Source of the DNA: Phallusia mammillata
Taxonomy: Eukaryota > Chordata > Ascidiacea > Phlebobranchia > Ascidiidae
Direction: 5' to 3'
Assembly (NCBI GenBank): GCA_003260075.1
Contig: QLIY01000019.1
Location: 241,949 to 305,948 of the forward strand
DNA: 64,000 nt
In this document: positions 62,948 through 64,000 of the stretch, piece by piece
Numbering within the stretch: the stretch's first letter is position 1
Layout: every line of letters starts with the position of its first letter
The notes under the pieces: generated by a model
What the model was told of the DNA's origin: nothing
Databases searched by the model: none
The model's input: only the letters and a program-made list of their open reading frames with translations
Position numbers and translations under genes: made by a program

Positions 62948-64000
62948 ATGCCTGCTCAACAAACAGATGATCCAATAACAGAAGTATGGTCAACTAACAT
63001 AGAGGCAGAATTCAAGAAAATTAGAAAAATTGTCAAGCAATATAACTACATTGCTATGGTGGGTACCAGAAGCTAGGTTTTCCCTCTCAGTCTCAAAGAA
63101 TATTCAACTTTAGTAAAACATTCATTAAATCAGTTTGATTTGTCTACAGGTGAAAAATGTAAAGGAACTAATACCTGACATGGTTTTGCAAAACAAGCTA
63201 AACATACTGTTTATGTTTGTTTAATGTCAAGTTTTTATGTTTGTGTTGCAGGATACGGAGTTTCCTGGAGTTGTGGCTCGGCCAATTGGAGAGTTCCGGA
63301 CTAATTCAGACTATCAGTACCAGCTTTTGCGATGCAATGTTGACATGCTAAAGATCATACAACTGGGCCTCACTTTTATGAATGAAAGTGGTGAAACCCC
63401 CACTGGTGTATCAACTTGGCAGTTCAACTTTAAATTTAACTTGAAGTAAAAGATTTTTTATGGATAAAACAACTTGTGTGAAAAAGCTGCACCTAAACAT
63501 GCAAATCTCGTTTACACTTTAACAATTTCTTTTCTTTAAATGCTGTATATTTTTAATGTTCCTAAACACTTTTAACATATGGCCGTTGGTGACTGTTTGT
63601 CGAAAGGGACCACATAAAGCAGTGGTTCTCAACTAATTTCAGGCCGTGGACCACTAATCCAATGAAATAAATATCATGCACCAGTCCATTGTCAAATAAG
63701 AAAAAAAAAGCATCCGCAACCAGCATGTAGGCTTAAAATATATTATTTAAATACATAATTTAATTTTAAGGAGAGATAACAGATCATAACAAATGGCCAA
63801 TCAAGCAATAAATTCTATGCAACTAGCCTATTTCCAATTCCACCCAAAATATAATTGTACTGTGGAGCACCCAAAAAGTCAAATCCCACCCAAAAAAGAG
63901 AACCACTGACTTCAAGTATATATATACAACATTTACTTTTTATTTTCTTGCAGTGAAGACATGTATGCTCAAGATTCAATTGAGTTGCTTCAGGAATCTG
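62948..64000 (+). CDS. CNOT7: CCR4-NOT deadenylase subunit (CNOT7/8, CAF1), 3'-truncated by window
   Basis: Exons are 62948-63058, 63252-63445 and 63954 to beyond 64000. The ATG at 62948 gives M-P-A-Q-Q. The frame continues V-W-S-T-N-I, I-V-K-Q-Y-N-Y-I-A-M, then D-T-E-F-P-G-V-V-A-R-P-I-G, L-L-R-C-N-V-D, T-W-Q-F-N-F-K-F-N-L and E-D-M-Y-A-Q-D-S-I-E-L-L. Asp38 and Glu40 in D-T-E are the first catalytic residues of this DEDD-family 3'-5' poly(A) exonuclease, which removes mRNA tails as part of CCR4-NOT. The start falls where CNOT7/8 proteins begin. CNOT7 and CNOT8 split within vertebrates, so in an invertebrate this is a single co-orthologue. The third exon is cut by the window end. Confidence 0.95.
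63620..63908. mobile_element. hAT-type MITE in CNOT7-like intron
   Basis: The ends are CAGTGGTTCTCAAC and GAGAACCACTG. The flanking 8-mers acataaag and acttcaag agree only partly (6/8), suggesting an older insertion. Confidence 0.75.

Overview
The window reads as nuclear DNA of an invertebrate chordate, most likely an ascidian tunicate (Ciona-like). The grounds are AT-rich sequence, compact genes with short exons and GT-AG introns, chordate-type genes (CNBD2-like, POLR2D, CNOT7/8), two adhesion GPCRs, and a lineage-specific tandem family of small GPCRs. No bacterial, viral or CRISPR features are seen. The species is an inference.

Layout. 1-1169 (+): the 3' end of an adhesion GPCR. 3023-11442 (-): a complete 26-exon adhesion GPCR, tail-to-tail with the first, whose extracellular part holds two consecutive GAIN-GPS units. 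14120-14813 (+): a possible two-exon gene fragment. 16647-21649 (+): a complete 14-exon cyclic-nucleotide-binding protein (CNBD2-like), followed by a tRNA-derived SINE. 24767-45333 (+): four tandem seven-exon GPCR genes (here A-D). 47921-49456 (-): an unrecognised gene of about 192 aa. 50074-53645 (-): a fifth, divergent receptor (E). 53646-58827: mostly empty, with a candidate promoter/non-coding exon. 58828-60121 (-): POLR2D. 62948-64000 (+): the start of a CNOT7/8 deadenylase gene that runs out of the window.

The GPCR models were built by hand from splice sites and reading phase; each complete model closes in frame. Receptors A-E resemble the EDG (S1P/LPA)/cannabinoid group by their W-N-C second extracellular loop. 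They lack the usual E/DRY, NPxxY and D2.50 residues; A-D carry R-E-S where ERY is expected.

The most unusual signal is a set of C-runs (one G-run). Fifteen are 10 nt long once adjoining native C is subtracted. Twelve of these sit exactly between two direct copies of the same flanking sequence, and two bracket a 180-bp inverted copy of downstream sequence. Three longer runs (31, 49 and 89 nt) lie inside hAT-type MITEs. Constant length plus duplicated, slightly diverged flanks point to assembly gaps (placeholder N) written as C, with unmerged haplotype contig ends, rather than to a duplication mechanism. All exon duplications next to a run should be read in that light.

The rest is dominated by non-autonomous hAT-like elements (CAGTGGTTCTCAA-type and related termini), several with perfect 8-bp target duplications.
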